DNA of 64,000 bases, taken from positions 5,494,632-5,558,631 of the forward strand of contig NZ_LZNS01000001.1 in NCBI RefSeq assembly GCF_001984575.1. The letters are read 5' to 3'. Every line of letters begins with the position of its first letter. Within the stretch, counting starts at the first letter, position 1. A program made the translations under genes and the position numbers. Under the pieces are notes generated by a model, which ran no database searches, was not told the DNA's origin, and worked only from the letters and a program-made list of their open reading frames with translations. Below are positions 43,765 to 52,492 of the stretch, one piece after another. Source of the DNA: Streptomyces sp. MP131-18. GTDB lineage: Bacteria; Actinomycetota; Actinomycetes; Streptomycetales; Streptomycetaceae.

Positions 43765-46136
43765 GGCGCACCGATCCCGACAGCGGCACGGTAGACGGGG
43801 ACCAGCCGGGCTTCCCGCAGCCGCAGGGTGACCTCGTCCGGGCGTTGGTGGTCGGGCACGTGGATCTTCGCGGCGGGATCGAACGGGAGCAGCCGCAGGA
43901 CCAACTCCGCACCGTCCTCCAGGGCCGCTCGGTGCCGGGTGAGGTCGATCTCCCAGGGGGCACCGTTCCAGTACTGGTCGGCTACCGGAGTGCCGCCGAT
44001 CTCGGCGCGGGCGACGTCCCCGACCCAGTCGAGCCGCAGCAGCAGTCGGTGGGCCGCGGTGAAGGCTTCATGGTCGAACTCGACGCGATGGGCGGCGGCG
44101 AGGGCGTAGTCGGCGTCGGTGGGAGCGGCGGCGCGCTTCAGCGGACCGCCGATACGCTGCGGCGCCGGGCCTTTGGCCGCGGCGAGTTCGACCAGCGCGG
44201 CCTCGGGCACGGCCGTGGGTGCGTCCACCTCGAACCGTGCGAAGATCCCGCTTTCCCCGGTGGCGCGCAGCCTGAGCCGCGAGGTCGCCAGGTCTCGCGG
44301 GGCGACGGTGCCGGTCGGTGCGGGAAGGACGAGCAGGGTGCCGCCGGCGGGCCCGCTCTCGATGTGCAGGTGTCGTCCGTCGGGCACGACGTGGATGCCG
44401 TCTCCGACGAGCAGCCGACGAGTTCCCCACAGCTCTCCGACCGTGGTGTGGCGGGCGGTGTGCTCATCGAGGACCAGCAGCCGCAGCCCGTCCAGCCGGA
44501 TGAGCGCGTCCGTGCCGGGGTGCGGCACCCGGATTCGGGTGCGGTCGGCGCCGAGGTCGTCCACGATGACGCCCGGGCCCTCGACCGAGGCCGGGTCGAC
44601 ACCGGTGAGGACCAGTTCGACCGGGATGCCGGCGGTGCGGGTCAGCACGACCATGTCGTCCAGGACGGCGACGAGTTGGGCCGTGGCCGACTCCAGGGTC
44701 GCCGCGCCGGGCAGCGGCCAGCGGAACGGCCACGCGAAGTAGGCGCCTGAGGGGATGTCGGCGGGCTCCGTGGGCAGTTCGAGCGGTCCGTCCGCGGTGT
44801 CGAGACGGAACCGGACGGCGCGGTGCGCGGCCAGTGTCTCCCCGCCGGGCTGGTGCGTGTTGACGAACAGCATGCCGGAGGTGCCGTCGCTGCGCGCGGC
44901 CCAGCGCAGTGTCTCGCGGTCGTCGAGGTCCCGGGGGCTCCGGTCGGGCGCGGCGAACGGCATCGGGGCCAGGCGTTCGCCCGCCGCGGCCAGGAGGTGG
45001 TGCTGGAGGCGGAGCAGTCCGTAGGCGGGGCGGACCTGTCCGTACTCGCCGAGGGGGGCTTGGAAGTCGTAGCTGATGACCGGCAGATCGTTGGGGTAGC
45101 CGGTGTCGGTCGACTCCTGCATGGTGGTCGCGGCGTCGGTGACGTGGGTGCCGCCCTGGTACATGTAGTAGCCCTGCCAGGACGATCCGCTGCCGATCTT
45201 GGTGAGGGCCAGCGCGGCCACGTCCTCCGGCGGGACGAGGGGGCGGCGGTGGTAGGTCGCCTGGACGCCGCCGCCGAGTTCGCAGGTCGCGTACGGGTAG
45301 CGGCCGGGGTCGGGGCCCTGCCCGGCGGTGGGCCGGCGGCGGAGGTCGGCGCCCACGGTGTGGTCGTCGCGCAGCGCGGTGAAGAAGAAGTGCCGCCTGT
45401 TGTGCCGGGCCCATCCCGGATGGGCGTCGTCCCACGGCGCCTCGGGGTAGCCCGCGTACACAGGGAGGAATTCGTCGGCGGGGAGCTGCGCCTCCCCCCA
45501 GGCCGTCGCGGTCCACAGCGGCGGGGTGATCCCGGCGTCCTGCGCCATCCGCTTGAGGGTGCGGAGGTGTTCGGGCTGGTCGTACAGCTCGTTCTCGATC
45601 TGGACGGCGACGATCGGCCCGCCCTGGGTGTGGTGGAGGCCGTCGAGTTCCGCGCCGATCCGCGTGTAGTAGGGCCGGACCAGGTCGAGGTAGGCGGGGT
45701 CGTCGGTGCGGGTCCGGGTGCCGGAGTGCTGGACCCAGTCCGGGAAGCCGCCGTAGCGGGCTTCGCCGTGTGCCCAGGGGCCGATCCGCACCACGGCGTC
45801 CATGCCGTACGCGCCGGTCTGCTCGACGAACGCGCGGATGTCGCGGTTGCCCTCGAACCGGAACTCGCCCTGTTGTTCCTCGTGGTGGTGCCAGAACAGG
45901 TAGGTCGCGACGACGCCGATGCCCCCGGCCCGCATGTTGAGGAGCCGCTCCCGCCACGCCTCGCGGGGGCAGCGGGAGAAGTGCATCTCGCCCATGACCG
46001 GGAACCAGGGACGGCCGCCGCGCACCAGGTGGGTGCTCGTGGCGGCGATCCGGTCCGGTTGCCCCTCGGGTTCGCCCATCCTGAGATGGCCGCCGAACGA
46101 CTCCGCGGACGGGCGCAGGGTCACCTTGTACACCAT
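43761..46136 (-). CDS. Beta-galactosidase-like glycoside hydrolase, family GH35
   Basis: The 791-residue enzyme is cytoplasmic; no signal peptide is seen. The N-terminal TIM barrel contains GRPWFPVMGEMHFSRCP (residues about 41-57), GIGVVATYLFWHHHEE, and the acid/base motif QIENEL (Glu183). TCELGGGVQATYHRRP is a likely nucleophile region. The C-terminal half is a set of beta-sandwich domains ending in a jelly-roll-like VADQYWNGAPWEIDL. ATG 46136 follows AAGGAG. It heads an operon whose next genes, a sugar-binding lipoprotein and a glycosidase, are now degraded. The promoter carries an AT-rich element similar to that of the GntR gene at 53.2 kb. Confidence 0.92.
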   Translation of the reverse strand: MVYKVTLRPSAESFGGHLRMGEPEGQPDRIAATSTHLVRGGRPWFPVMGEMHFSRCPREAWRERLLNMRAGGIGVVATYLFWHHHEEQQGEFRFEGNRDIRAFVEQTGAYGMDAVVRIGPWAHGEARYGGFPDWVQHSGTRTRTDDPAYLDLVRPYYTRIGAELDGLHHTQGGPIVAVQIENELYDQPEHLRTLKRMAQDAGITPPLWTATAWGEAQLPADEFLPVYAGYPEAPWDDAHPGWARHNRRHFFFTALRDDHTVGADLRRRPTAGQGPDPGRYPYATCELGGGVQATYHRRPLVPPEDVAALALTKIGSGSSWQGYYMYQGGTHVTDAATTMQESTDTGYPNDLPVISYDFQAPLGEYGQVRPAYGLLRLQHHLLAAAGERLAPMPFAAPDRSPRDLDDRETLRWAARSDGTSGMLFVNTHQPGGETLAAHRAVRFRLDTADGPLELPTEPADIPSGAYFAWPFRWPLPGAATLESATAQLVAVLDDMVVLTRTAGIPVELVLTGVDPASVEGPGVIVDDLGADRTRIRVPHPGTDALIRLDGLRLLVLDEHTARHTTVGELWGTRRLLVGDGIHVVPDGRHLHIESGPAGGTLLVLPAPTGTVAPRDLATSRLRLRATGESGIFARFEVDAPTAVPEAALVELAAAKGPAPQRIGGPLKRAAAPTDADYALAAAHRVEFDHEAFTAAHRLLLRLDWVGDVARAEIGGTPVADQYWNGAPWEIDLTRHRAALEDGAELVLRLLPFDPAAKIHVPDHQRPDEVTLRLREARLVPVYRAAVGIGAP

Positions 46137-46203
46137 CGATCTCCTTGCCTCGGCGCCGGACCCGGGTCGGCCCGTCCGGCAGGCCGGCATCGCCAATGGA
46201 CGC

Positions 46204-46232
46204 AACTTAAATCATAATTTCTGAATAGTGAA
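46204..46232 (-). promoter_or_regulatory. Promoter and AT-rich operator of the beta-galactosidase gene
   Basis: On the minus strand a possible -35 TTCACT (46232-46227) and -10 TAAGTT (46209-46204) are 17 bases apart. The spacer and flanks hold TATTCAGAAATTATGATT, an AT island in very GC-rich DNA. A related sequence, TATTCATAATTAATG, lies in the gntR promoter. Repression by that GntR protein is a reasonable inference. The rest of the 46137-46463 gap contains no gene. Confidence 0.5.
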
Positions 46233-46315
46233 CCTCCTGGGGTGCCGAGCTTGGCATGGCCGCACCGAAGGAGGCGCGGCGCAGGGCGGCGGTGCAGAGG
46301 GGAACGCCACGCGCA

Positions 46316-46345
46316 CGCCCGCGCGTGCGCGCGTGCGCGCGGGCG
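46316..46345 (-). terminator. Hairpin downstream of lanC, likely end of the lan operon
   Basis: CGCCCGCGCG (46316-46325) pairs with CGCGCGGGCG (46336-46345), 119 bases beyond the lanC stop. The alternating CG sequence permits other pairings. It is placed to stop lan transcription before the beta-galactosidase gene. Confidence 0.5.
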
Positions 46346-46463
46346 GTCGGGGCGACGACGGGGCGGTTGCCACGGACGGCGTTGCCGGTCGGAAGCCGCC
46401 CTGGCGCGCGGAGGCGGACGGCGTGGAGCGTTCCGGCGCGCCGGAAAATCGGTCCGCAGCCGG

Positions 46464-47756
46464 TCAGTTGACGAGCAGGGCCGCGTCCCAGCGCGGTGGC
46501 GTCGGCCCGCGCCGGTGGAGAACGAGGGCCACGCCCGCGGAACCTTCGAGGAAGGTGGGGGCGTCCCAGATGGCCGGTGGCAGCCGTCGGCGTCCGCGCG
46601 TCGGGTAGCCGAACGCGGACGCGGGCTCGAAGCGGGCGCGGAGGCGGTCGGTCAGACTCGCCGCGTGCTCCGCCAGTATCGGGTCCTGGGCGTCATGGGC
46701 GATCACGCGGGTGAGGTGGGCCTGCCCGGCGAGGCCATGGCACAGGCCCGGGTCGTCGAGCCCGGCCCGGCCTTCCGGACGGCGAAGGACCGCGTGCATG
46801 GCGTCCACCGCGACCCGCGGCCACTCGGTCTCGCCCAGTGCCAGGCCCGCCAGTTGCAGGGCGCGCGCGATCCCCGGGGGGCCGTAGCACCAGCTCGGGC
46901 GGTGTGGCTCGTGGCGCGGGCGCCGGCCCGCGGCCTCGTCCGCCGCCGAGACCATCATGGGCCAGTACGGGCCCGCCTCGTCGTCCTGGCGCCAGCTCAG
47001 CAGCCACTTGGCGGCGCGCCGGATGGCGGCGTCCTGGCCGGGCACCCGGATGCCCCGCGACCAGCACAGGGAGAGCAGGACCAGCGGGCCCGCGATCCCG
47101 TGGGCCAGGCCCACGTCGATCGTGTCGCCGTCCGCTTCCTGGCCCGGCCATGGCGGGCCCGCCCAGCCGGGCAGCGTGCGGCCCTCGTGCACTCTCGGTT
47201 CGGTGAGGGCGGTCAGGTAGCGCAGGGCGTCGCGGACGGCCTGCGGCCCGGCCGGGTCGGCCGTCCCGGCCGTCTCCGTCGACCGGGACGGAACGGCCGG
47301 GCCGTCCAGGAAATAGCGGGCGATTCCGGTGACGCCGGTCACCGCGTCGAAGCGTTCCCTCGGGACCAGTTCCTTGCCCTCGCTCATCCTGGCCTCCTCC
47401 AGGGCGAGGAGGCGGCCCAGCCGTTCGCGGAGGAACGTGTCCAGCCGCTCGCGGATGGTGGCGTAGTCGCCGGGCTTCCGGACGGCCGCCCTGATCGCGA
47501 AGGCCAGCCCCGCCGCTCCTTGGTAGAGCCCGGGGCCGAGGCGGCCGGCCACGGGGAGCAGGGTTTTCGCGGCGTCGGTCAGCCGGGCGTGGGCGGCCCG
47601 GCGGAGCTCCGGATCGTGCCTGCTGAGTTCGGCGAGCAGCAGGGCCGTGCCGATGGTGCCGTCGGCGAGGCCGAGCGGCTGGCGGGCGGGCGGAGTCCAC
47701 GCGTTCGCCCGTGCCGCGATCTCCGCCACCACGGCTTCGTCGCTCCAGGCGCTCAC
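46464..47756 (-). CDS. lanC: LanC-like lanthionine cyclase
   Basis: The 430-residue protein is a class I lanthipeptide cyclase. It catalyses addition of Cys thiols to dehydroalanine and dehydrobutyrine in the precursor, forming lanthionine rings. Zinc ligands are Cys290 (SWCYGPPG), Cys339 and His340 (LCHGLAG). The catalytic-region His is in LAHGIAGPL (His219). The alpha-toroid repeats GxxG appear as GLYQGAAGLAF and FDAVTGVTGIARYF. GTG 47756 overlaps the lanB stop (GTGA), so translation is coupled to the dehydratase. The last gene of the operon. Confidence 0.93.
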   Translation of the reverse strand: MSAWSDEAVVAEIAARANAWTPPARQPLGLADGTIGTALLLAELSRHDPELRRAAHARLTDAAKTLLPVAGRLGPGLYQGAAGLAFAIRAAVRKPGDYATIRERLDTFLRERLGRLLALEEARMSEGKELVPRERFDAVTGVTGIARYFLDGPAVPSRSTETAGTADPAGPQAVRDALRYLTALTEPRVHEGRTLPGWAGPPWPGQEADGDTIDVGLAHGIAGPLVLLSLCWSRGIRVPGQDAAIRRAAKWLLSWRQDDEAGPYWPMMVSAADEAAGRRPRHEPHRPSWCYGPPGIARALQLAGLALGETEWPRVAVDAMHAVLRRPEGRAGLDDPGLCHGLAGQAHLTRVIAHDAQDPILAEHAASLTDRLRARFEPASAFGYPTRGRRRLPPAIWDAPTFLEGSAGVALVLHRRGPTPPRWDAALLVN

Positions 47757-50700
47757 CGCAGGTGCTCCCGGCGCGCCTGCTCGGTTTGCGCCATGCCGCG
47801 GGCGACCGCGAAGGAACGCTCCTCCGAGGTGCGGTTGGCGCCGATCAGCCGGTTGTGGTGCATGTGCAGCACTCCGGCCAGCACCGAACGCCGGGAGGCC
47901 GCGGGGAAGTCCCGCAGCGCCGCGGCCCGTTCGGCCAGGCCGGCCGGGTCGGCCTGGCCGGACGCGCTGGTGCCGGGCGGCGGGGCGGTGCCGAGCAGGC
48001 CGAGTGCCGCGTCGCGGTGTTCGCGGAAGTACCGGTGGTGCTCCTCCTCACGCGGCATGGCGAGGAACCAGGCGGGCCAGTCAGGACCGTGGACCTGCCG
48101 GGCGATGTCGACGTAGTGTCCCGCCGCGAGTACCGGCGGCGGCGTGGTCACGGTGCCCGCTGACAGGGCCGCCAGTTGCCCGACGACGGTCCGGCTGTCG
48201 TGGTGGAAGAACCGTTCCGCGGCGGCGATGGCCCCGGGCCCGCCGTAACGGACGGTCTCGGGCTCGTACCGGTCGACGGCCAGCCGGCCGGCCAGCCGCC
48301 GGCGGTACAGGTCGTCGGCCCAGTCCTGCACCGCGGGTGCGACATCGGAGAGCAGCGCTCGCGGATCTCCCGGGAACCGCAGCCGCAGATGGGGTTCGGG
48401 GTCGATGTAGCGGATGAAGAACCAGTGCCCGCCGCCGTCCGGCAGGTTCGCCAGCAGCCGGGGCAGATGCGAGGCCAGCACCTCGTTCTGCCCGGCCGTG
48501 GCGAGGTACAGCTTGGCGTAGTACCACTGGCGGTGACGGTTCCCCTGCCGGGGGGCCGGGCCGCGGCGCGCCATGCCGGCGGGCGCCCTGGCCGTCCCGG
48601 CGTCCCGGCTGTCCCGGCCGTCCCGGCCTCGGGGCAGGACGGGGATGAGCACCTCGCTGCGGTACGCGCCGCCCTCGTCGTCCCGCAGCCAGTGCTCGGC
48701 GTACCCCGCGTCCTCCAGCGTCTCGTACGCCACCGTCCCCGGGTCCCGGGCCAGTTGGCGGCGCAACAGCGTCCGGTGCAGCGGGGCCGACAGGTCGAGT
48801 ACCACCCGCAGATCGACCGTTCCCACGTTGACGCGCCGGGGCACGGCCCAGCGGGCCCGCCACGCGTCCAGGGCGCGGCCCCACTCCTCGTCGGACGCCG
48901 AGGAGTCGGTCAGCGCCGGGTCGGTCATCTTCCAGCGCGCGGGAGTCAGAACCGTGCGGCCGTGGCGGACCCGGGGCAGACGGGTGGCGGAGCCGATGGC
49001 CCCCCAGTCCCACACGGACCAGGTCGGACGGCCCATCGACGAGATCTCGCGCAGCAGGCGGACGGCGTCGGAGGTGAAGCCCATGGACAGCACGGTGGCG
49101 GTATGCGCGACGAGTTCCCGCCCGGTGGCCGCGTCCACGGCGAACAGCCGCTCCTCGTCGGCGGCCAGGGCGACGTCCCGCGCGCCTCGCACACGGCCCC
49201 CGGACGACGGGTGGTGGGGGAACGAGCCGACCGTCAGCCGGTCCGGCCAGCAGGCAAGCGCGCGCGTGACGTTCGCGGCGCCGGGCAGCACCTGGAAGTC
49301 CAGGCTGACCGGCGTGGCCCCTTCCCGGAGCGTCGTCGCCATGGCGTCCCGCGCCAGTGCCGCCACCGGCTCCTGGTCGTCGAAGAGATAGGCGAAGCGG
49401 CCGAACAGGGCGCCCGGGGTCGGCGAGCCGGTGGTCTGGGAGAGGATCAGCCGGAACTCTCCCCGGGCCAGGGCCTCCTGGGACACGGCGGTCACCTGGG
49501 CGCACAGCTCCGCCGGGGTCGGCGCGGTGTCGGGCGCGGCGTCGGCCAGCCGGTTCAGCACGGCGTCTCCCAGGACGATCTCCCCGCTCCCCGCGGCGGC
49601 GGACAGCACCAGATCGGTCAGCACCGCGTCGCGCGCCGGGCCACGGTCCGCGGCGGCGGGCGCCACGCGCCGTTCGCCGCCCGGATTCTCGTAGCCGGCC
49701 GGCGGGCCGAGCCCGGAGTGCGGGTCGAGAACCTCCAGCAGCGGTACGGCGTGGCCGACGCCGTACCGTTCCACGAACGCCCTGTGATAGTCCGCCAGAT
49801 GGGGCTTTCGCTCGTCCTTGGCGGATGCCCGCCACAGCGCCGTCGCGGCCGACTCGGCCTCCCGCGCCACCGCTTCGGGCAGGATCACCTCGGCGTCGAT
49901 CCGCAGGTCGGTCTGGAGGAGGGTCCCGTCGTGCCGGTGCAGGTCCCGCAATGCCCGCTCCGCGGTGTCCCAGCGGCCCGTTCCCGCGCCGAGCGGCGCG
50001 CCCGCGCAGTCCGCCAGCACCTTCGCGATGCGGGCGACCGCGTCCTCCTTCTCCCGGTCCGCCACCGAGGCCAGGACCTCACGCACGTACAGCAGCGGGT
50101 CGGCCCGGGCGAGGGGCGGGCGCAGTTCGGTCAGCAGGAAGCCGCGCCGGACGAGGTCCGCCAGCAGCCCGTCCACCTTGCCGGCCGCCACCGCGGGGAA
50201 CGCGCTGGTCAGCCGCTCGGCGATCTCCCCGCCCGTGCACGGCTGTTCGGCCGCCTCCAGGGCCAGCCGTACCGCGGCGGTGTGGCGCACGGAGACCTCT
50301 TTGGTACGGGCCGCCGCCGCGCGGCCCTCGTCCGTCACGGGGGTGAACGGCAGAACCCACCGGTCGCCGCGGGCGAAGCCCAGGTCGTTGGTGACCACCC
50401 GCAGTCTGCGCAGCAGCGCCGGGTCGCGTTCCCAGGCGGAGAGCAGCCCCACCAGCCAGTCGCCGTCCGGCCGCACCGCGACGCGGTGCCGCTCGCCGAC
50501 GCGTGCCCGGCACGCGTCCCCGAAGGCGACGGGCGCCACCCCGGCCAGCAGGCCGAACGGGGTGGGGCGGCCGGCGGCCCGCAGCACGTACCGGGTCGTT
50601 CCCAGCGTGAGCTTGCGCAGCGCCGCCGGCTTCATCGGCTCACCCGCCTGAAGTGTGCGGATGGCGCGGTGCAGCGACGGGCTGGAGAGCAGCAGCGCCT

Positions 50701-50875
50701 CCAGGACCCGTTCGTCGGCGATCAGCGTGGCAACGTAGCGTTCGACCTGTGCGCGGTCACGCGGGTCGAGCCCCTCGGCCGCTGCGACGGTCCGCTCGAC
50801 CCAGGAGTACGGCAGCAGCGGGATGCGCAGCATGCCGGGACCGGCAAAGCGAAAAGAAACGTCGTCCCCTGACAA
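47753..50875 (-). CDS. lanB: Class I lanthipeptide dehydratase LanB, full length
   Basis: About 1040 residues. The N-terminal glutamylation domain begins FRFAGPGMLRIPLLPYSW and contains GRPTPFGLLAGVAPV, both typical of LanB. The C-terminal elimination domain (last 280 residues) has QWYYAKLYLATAGQNEVL, WFFIRYIDPEPHLRLRF and LHMHHNRLIGA, which carry the conserved Arg and His. The enzyme uses glutamyl-tRNA to dehydrate Ser/Thr of the precursor. An Arg/Gly/Ala-rich linker separates the domains. I prefer TTG 50875, nine bases after GGAGAA. ATG 51016 would place a strong hairpin inside the gene and add a non-conserved 47-residue stretch; ATG 50833 would lose FRFAGPG. Confidence 0.93.
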   Translation of the reverse strand: MSGDDVSFRFAGPGMLRIPLLPYSWVERTVAAAEGLDPRDRAQVERYVATLIADERVLEALLLSSPSLHRAIRTLQAGEPMKPAALRKLTLGTTRYVLRAAGRPTPFGLLAGVAPVAFGDACRARVGERHRVAVRPDGDWLVGLLSAWERDPALLRRLRVVTNDLGFARGDRWVLPFTPVTDEGRAAAARTKEVSVRHTAAVRLALEAAEQPCTGGEIAERLTSAFPAVAAGKVDGLLADLVRRGFLLTELRPPLARADPLLYVREVLASVADREKEDAVARIAKVLADCAGAPLGAGTGRWDTAERALRDLHRHDGTLLQTDLRIDAEVILPEAVAREAESAATALWRASAKDERKPHLADYHRAFVERYGVGHAVPLLEVLDPHSGLGPPAGYENPGGERRVAPAAADRGPARDAVLTDLVLSAAAGSGEIVLGDAVLNRLADAAPDTAPTPAELCAQVTAVSQEALARGEFRLILSQTTGSPTPGALFGRFAYLFDDQEPVAALARDAMATTLREGATPVSLDFQVLPGAANVTRALACWPDRLTVGSFPHHPSSGGRVRGARDVALAADEERLFAVDAATGRELVAHTATVLSMGFTSDAVRLLREISSMGRPTWSVWDWGAIGSATRLPRVRHGRTVLTPARWKMTDPALTDSSASDEEWGRALDAWRARWAVPRRVNVGTVDLRVVLDLSAPLHRTLLRRQLARDPGTVAYETLEDAGYAEHWLRDDEGGAYRSEVLIPVLPRGRDGRDSRDAGTARAPAGMARRGPAPRQGNRHRQWYYAKLYLATAGQNEVLASHLPRLLANLPDGGGHWFFIRYIDPEPHLRLRFPGDPRALLSDVAPAVQDWADDLYRRRLAGRLAVDRYEPETVRYGGPGAIAAAERFFHHDSRTVVGQLAALSAGTVTTPPPVLAAGHYVDIARQVHGPDWPAWFLAMPREEEHHRYFREHRDAALGLLGTAPPPGTSASGQADPAGLAERAAALRDFPAASRRSVLAGVLHMHHNRLIGANRTSEERSFAVARGMAQTEQARREHLR

Positions 50876-50976
50876 TGGACCGGATTCTCCCTGCCTGTTT
50901 TTCCGCGTCTGCTTCTGCTTTTCCGCGCCTCGTGCCCGCCCGGCGGAAGTGTGGTGCGCCACATGGTGAAAGGCAC

Positions 50977-51006
50977 GGGCGCGGAGCCGGTGAACGGCCC
51001 GCGCCC
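50977..51006 (-). terminator. Attenuator hairpin between lanA and lanB
   Basis: GGGCGCGG (51006-50999) pairs with CCGCGCCC (50984-50977). The stem continues inward as GCCG/CGGC with one bulged base and a 5-base loop. It starts 18 bases after the precursor stop codon. Partial terminators of this kind usually keep precursor mRNA in excess over modification-enzyme mRNA. Confidence 0.7.
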
Positions 51007-51023
51007 CTGCCGTCATGGCTCAA

Positions 51024-51218
51024 TCACGAACAGAAGATTGCCGTAGTCGCGGGAATACAGACCGAGCAGTCACTCGTGTAAGGGCCGTTGGGGAAAGAGA
51101 CCGTCTTCGCCTGCGCGAAGCCGTCACCGTCCTCCAGGTCGCTCAGCTCTATGCGGATGTCGAGGTCGAAGTCGGAATCGGTGAGTTCGGTGGTCGGTTC
51201 CGCGACAGAGGTTGACAT
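51024..51218 (-). CDS. lanA: Lanthipeptide precursor peptide, FxLD-type leader
   Basis: The 64-residue peptide starts at ATG 51218 behind AAAGGAA. The leader (about 1-38) is acidic and contains DFDLDIRI (residues 16-23), the FxLD box recognised by class I LanB enzymes. The likely core follows a Lys at 38 and ends in TSDCSVCIPATTAIFCS (48-64). It has Cys51, Cys54 and Cys63 plus Ser/Thr at 39, 41, 48, 49, 52, 58, 59 and 64, enough for up to three (methyl)lanthionine rings. Cleavage could be after Ala37/Lys38 or near Gly33; no classical motif decides it. lanB and lanC follow. The core differs from the Gly/Cys-rich FxLD peptides I remember. Confidence 0.9.
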   Translation of the reverse strand: MSTSVAEPTTELTDSDFDLDIRIELSDLEDGDGFAQAKTVSFPNGPYTSDCSVCIPATTAIFCS

Positions 51219-51286
51219 GCGATTCCTTTCACGGTGAGCCGGGGGTCCGGCCTGGGAATGTGCCGGCCCTCAGCGATGACCGTGAC

Positions 51287-51315
51287 ACTGTATGAGGCAT
51301 GTGACGGGCTTTCAA
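51287..51315 (-). promoter_or_regulatory. Promoter of the lan operon
   Basis: TTGAAA (51315-51310), a 17-base spacer and TACAGT (51292-51287) form a near-consensus housekeeping promoter. The predicted leader is about 60 bases to the lanA start. No pathway-specific regulator gene is adjacent. Confidence 0.75.
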
Positions 51316-51859
51316 GAGCGTACTAAGGGCCGGTACTTGCTCCGCTGCGGTGCCCTATGCGGCGTTTTCCTGGGTCATGCCCTTAATCTGCCGGTTGGGG
51401 CTTTCCTTGCTCGTTGCGGCGCGTCTCTCGTGACAGGTGAACGCGGCCGGTGAATTCGGGAGGCGCCGCGTCACGGCGCGGGGTGAATGGGCGCGGTCTC
51501 GTTCACCTGTCGTGTTTCCCGAGGATTTTCGAAGGGAATTGGATGTGCCGGGGTGCCCGTTTTCGGCGCGCTGCCGCCCGGCTGCCGTGCAGAGCGGGCG
51601 GAATGCGTCGGCGTCCCCGGGCCCGCCGAGATGCGGGCGCGTCCGTTCATCTTCCGGAAGTACCTGTCCGCGCCCGGTTTCGGGCACGGCCCCCCGCACA
51701 TCGTCCCTCATGCCGGAGCGGCCCCCGCCACCCCGGCGGGCGGTCCGTCGCACCCGCGCCGGGGTGCCCCTTGGCGGGGTGCCGTTGGCGAGCGGTGAAG
51801 CGGCCCACAAGTAATCTGCCGGCAGCTTCCTGAGCGAGGGAGGGGTGCCGTAGCGCACG
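51316..51859. other. Region upstream of the lan promoter without a supported gene
   Basis: Several open frames overlap here on both strands (for example a minus-strand frame to 51355), but their translations are Arg/Pro/Ser-rich without recognisable motifs. The stretch is slightly less GC-rich than core genes. I see no repeat, tRNA or peptide resembling a second precursor. Confidence 0.5.
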
Positions 51860-51985
51860 TCAGGACAGTGCCGCGGCGCGCTGGTCGAGCTCGGCTGCGG
51901 CGGGTATTCCGTCAAGCCGGGCGAGGCGGGCGCACATGTCGGTGACGGCCTCGGTCACCTTGACCGAGTGGACGCCGGCGGCGCT
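51860..51985 (-). pseudogene. Possible C-terminal remnant of a regulator-like protein
   Basis: The minus frame ending at 51860 reads AAGVHSVKVTEAVTDMCARL and then ARLDGIPAAAELDQRAAALS before a stop. This helical ending resembles the C-termini of TPR-containing XRE proteins of Streptomyces. Upstream of about 51985 the same frame turns into Ser/Cys-rich nonsense, while the plus strand becomes the better coding frame. It may be a fragment left by rearrangement. Weakly supported. Confidence 0.3.
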
Positions 51986-52337
51986 GTTCAGGAAGTGGAT
52001 CACCGACCGCTGCGGGGCGGACGTCCTGGACTTCATCCAGCAGCTCCACGCCGAGCACGAGGTGCTGGCCGGCCCCACCGCGGCGAACACCGACCGCCAC
52101 CTCGCGGCCCTGACGACGGTGCCGTGGCTGCTGCACGCCGCCGTCGCCGCCAAGATCGTCGCCCTGGACCACCTCACCGGCCGCGCGGCCGAATCCCCCG
52201 ACCGCGGCGCATTCTGGCAGGCCCGGCCCGCCTTCGTGCGGCTGCTGCCCTACTTCCGTCGGGTACACCAGGTGGGCATGAGCACGGCCCACGGCGAACC
52301 GCTGGCCCGCTGCCCCACCTCCGCCGGGGAGCCGTAG
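51936..52337 (+). CDS. Hypothetical protein, possibly a fragment
   Basis: The 133-residue frame from ATG 51936 has high third-position GC and a plausible alpha-helical composition, for example VLDFIQQLHAEHEVLAGPTA and TTVPWLLHAAVAAKIVALDH. I do not recognise a family. The first 15 to 20 residues overlap the regulator-like remnant on the other strand, so the true start may have been lost. It ends RCPTSAGEP. It lies between the lan operon and the broken GH35 gene and has no identifiable partner. Confidence 0.45.
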   Translation: MSVTASVTLTEWTPAALFRKWITDRCGADVLDFIQQLHAEHEVLAGPTAANTDRHLAALTTVPWLLHAAVAAKIVALDHLTGRAAESPDRGAFWQARPAFVRLLPYFRRVHQVGMSTAHGEPLARCPTSAGEP

Positions 52338-52492
52338 CCCCGGCCGCGCAGGGGCGTGCGGGAGGCAGTCGCGGGACTCCGGGCGGGGTGACGGACCCGG
52401 CCCGGCCCTCGGGCGTCGGACCTATCGGTGCGCGCCCGAACCGCGCCGCGCCGGCCCGCGAGCGTCCGGCAGGCGGCCGTTCCGCCTCGCGG

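Noticed and set aside
46300..46350. Alternating CG tract as a possible Z-DNA or CRISPR-like repeat
   Set aside because: It is one simple inverted repeat at the end of the lan operon. There are no spacers or further copies, and a terminator explains it.
51355..51915. Minus-strand 186-residue open frame upstream of the lan promoter
   Set aside because: The translation is Arg/Pro/Ser-rich with no motif, overlaps other equally open frames, and lacks a ribosome binding site.
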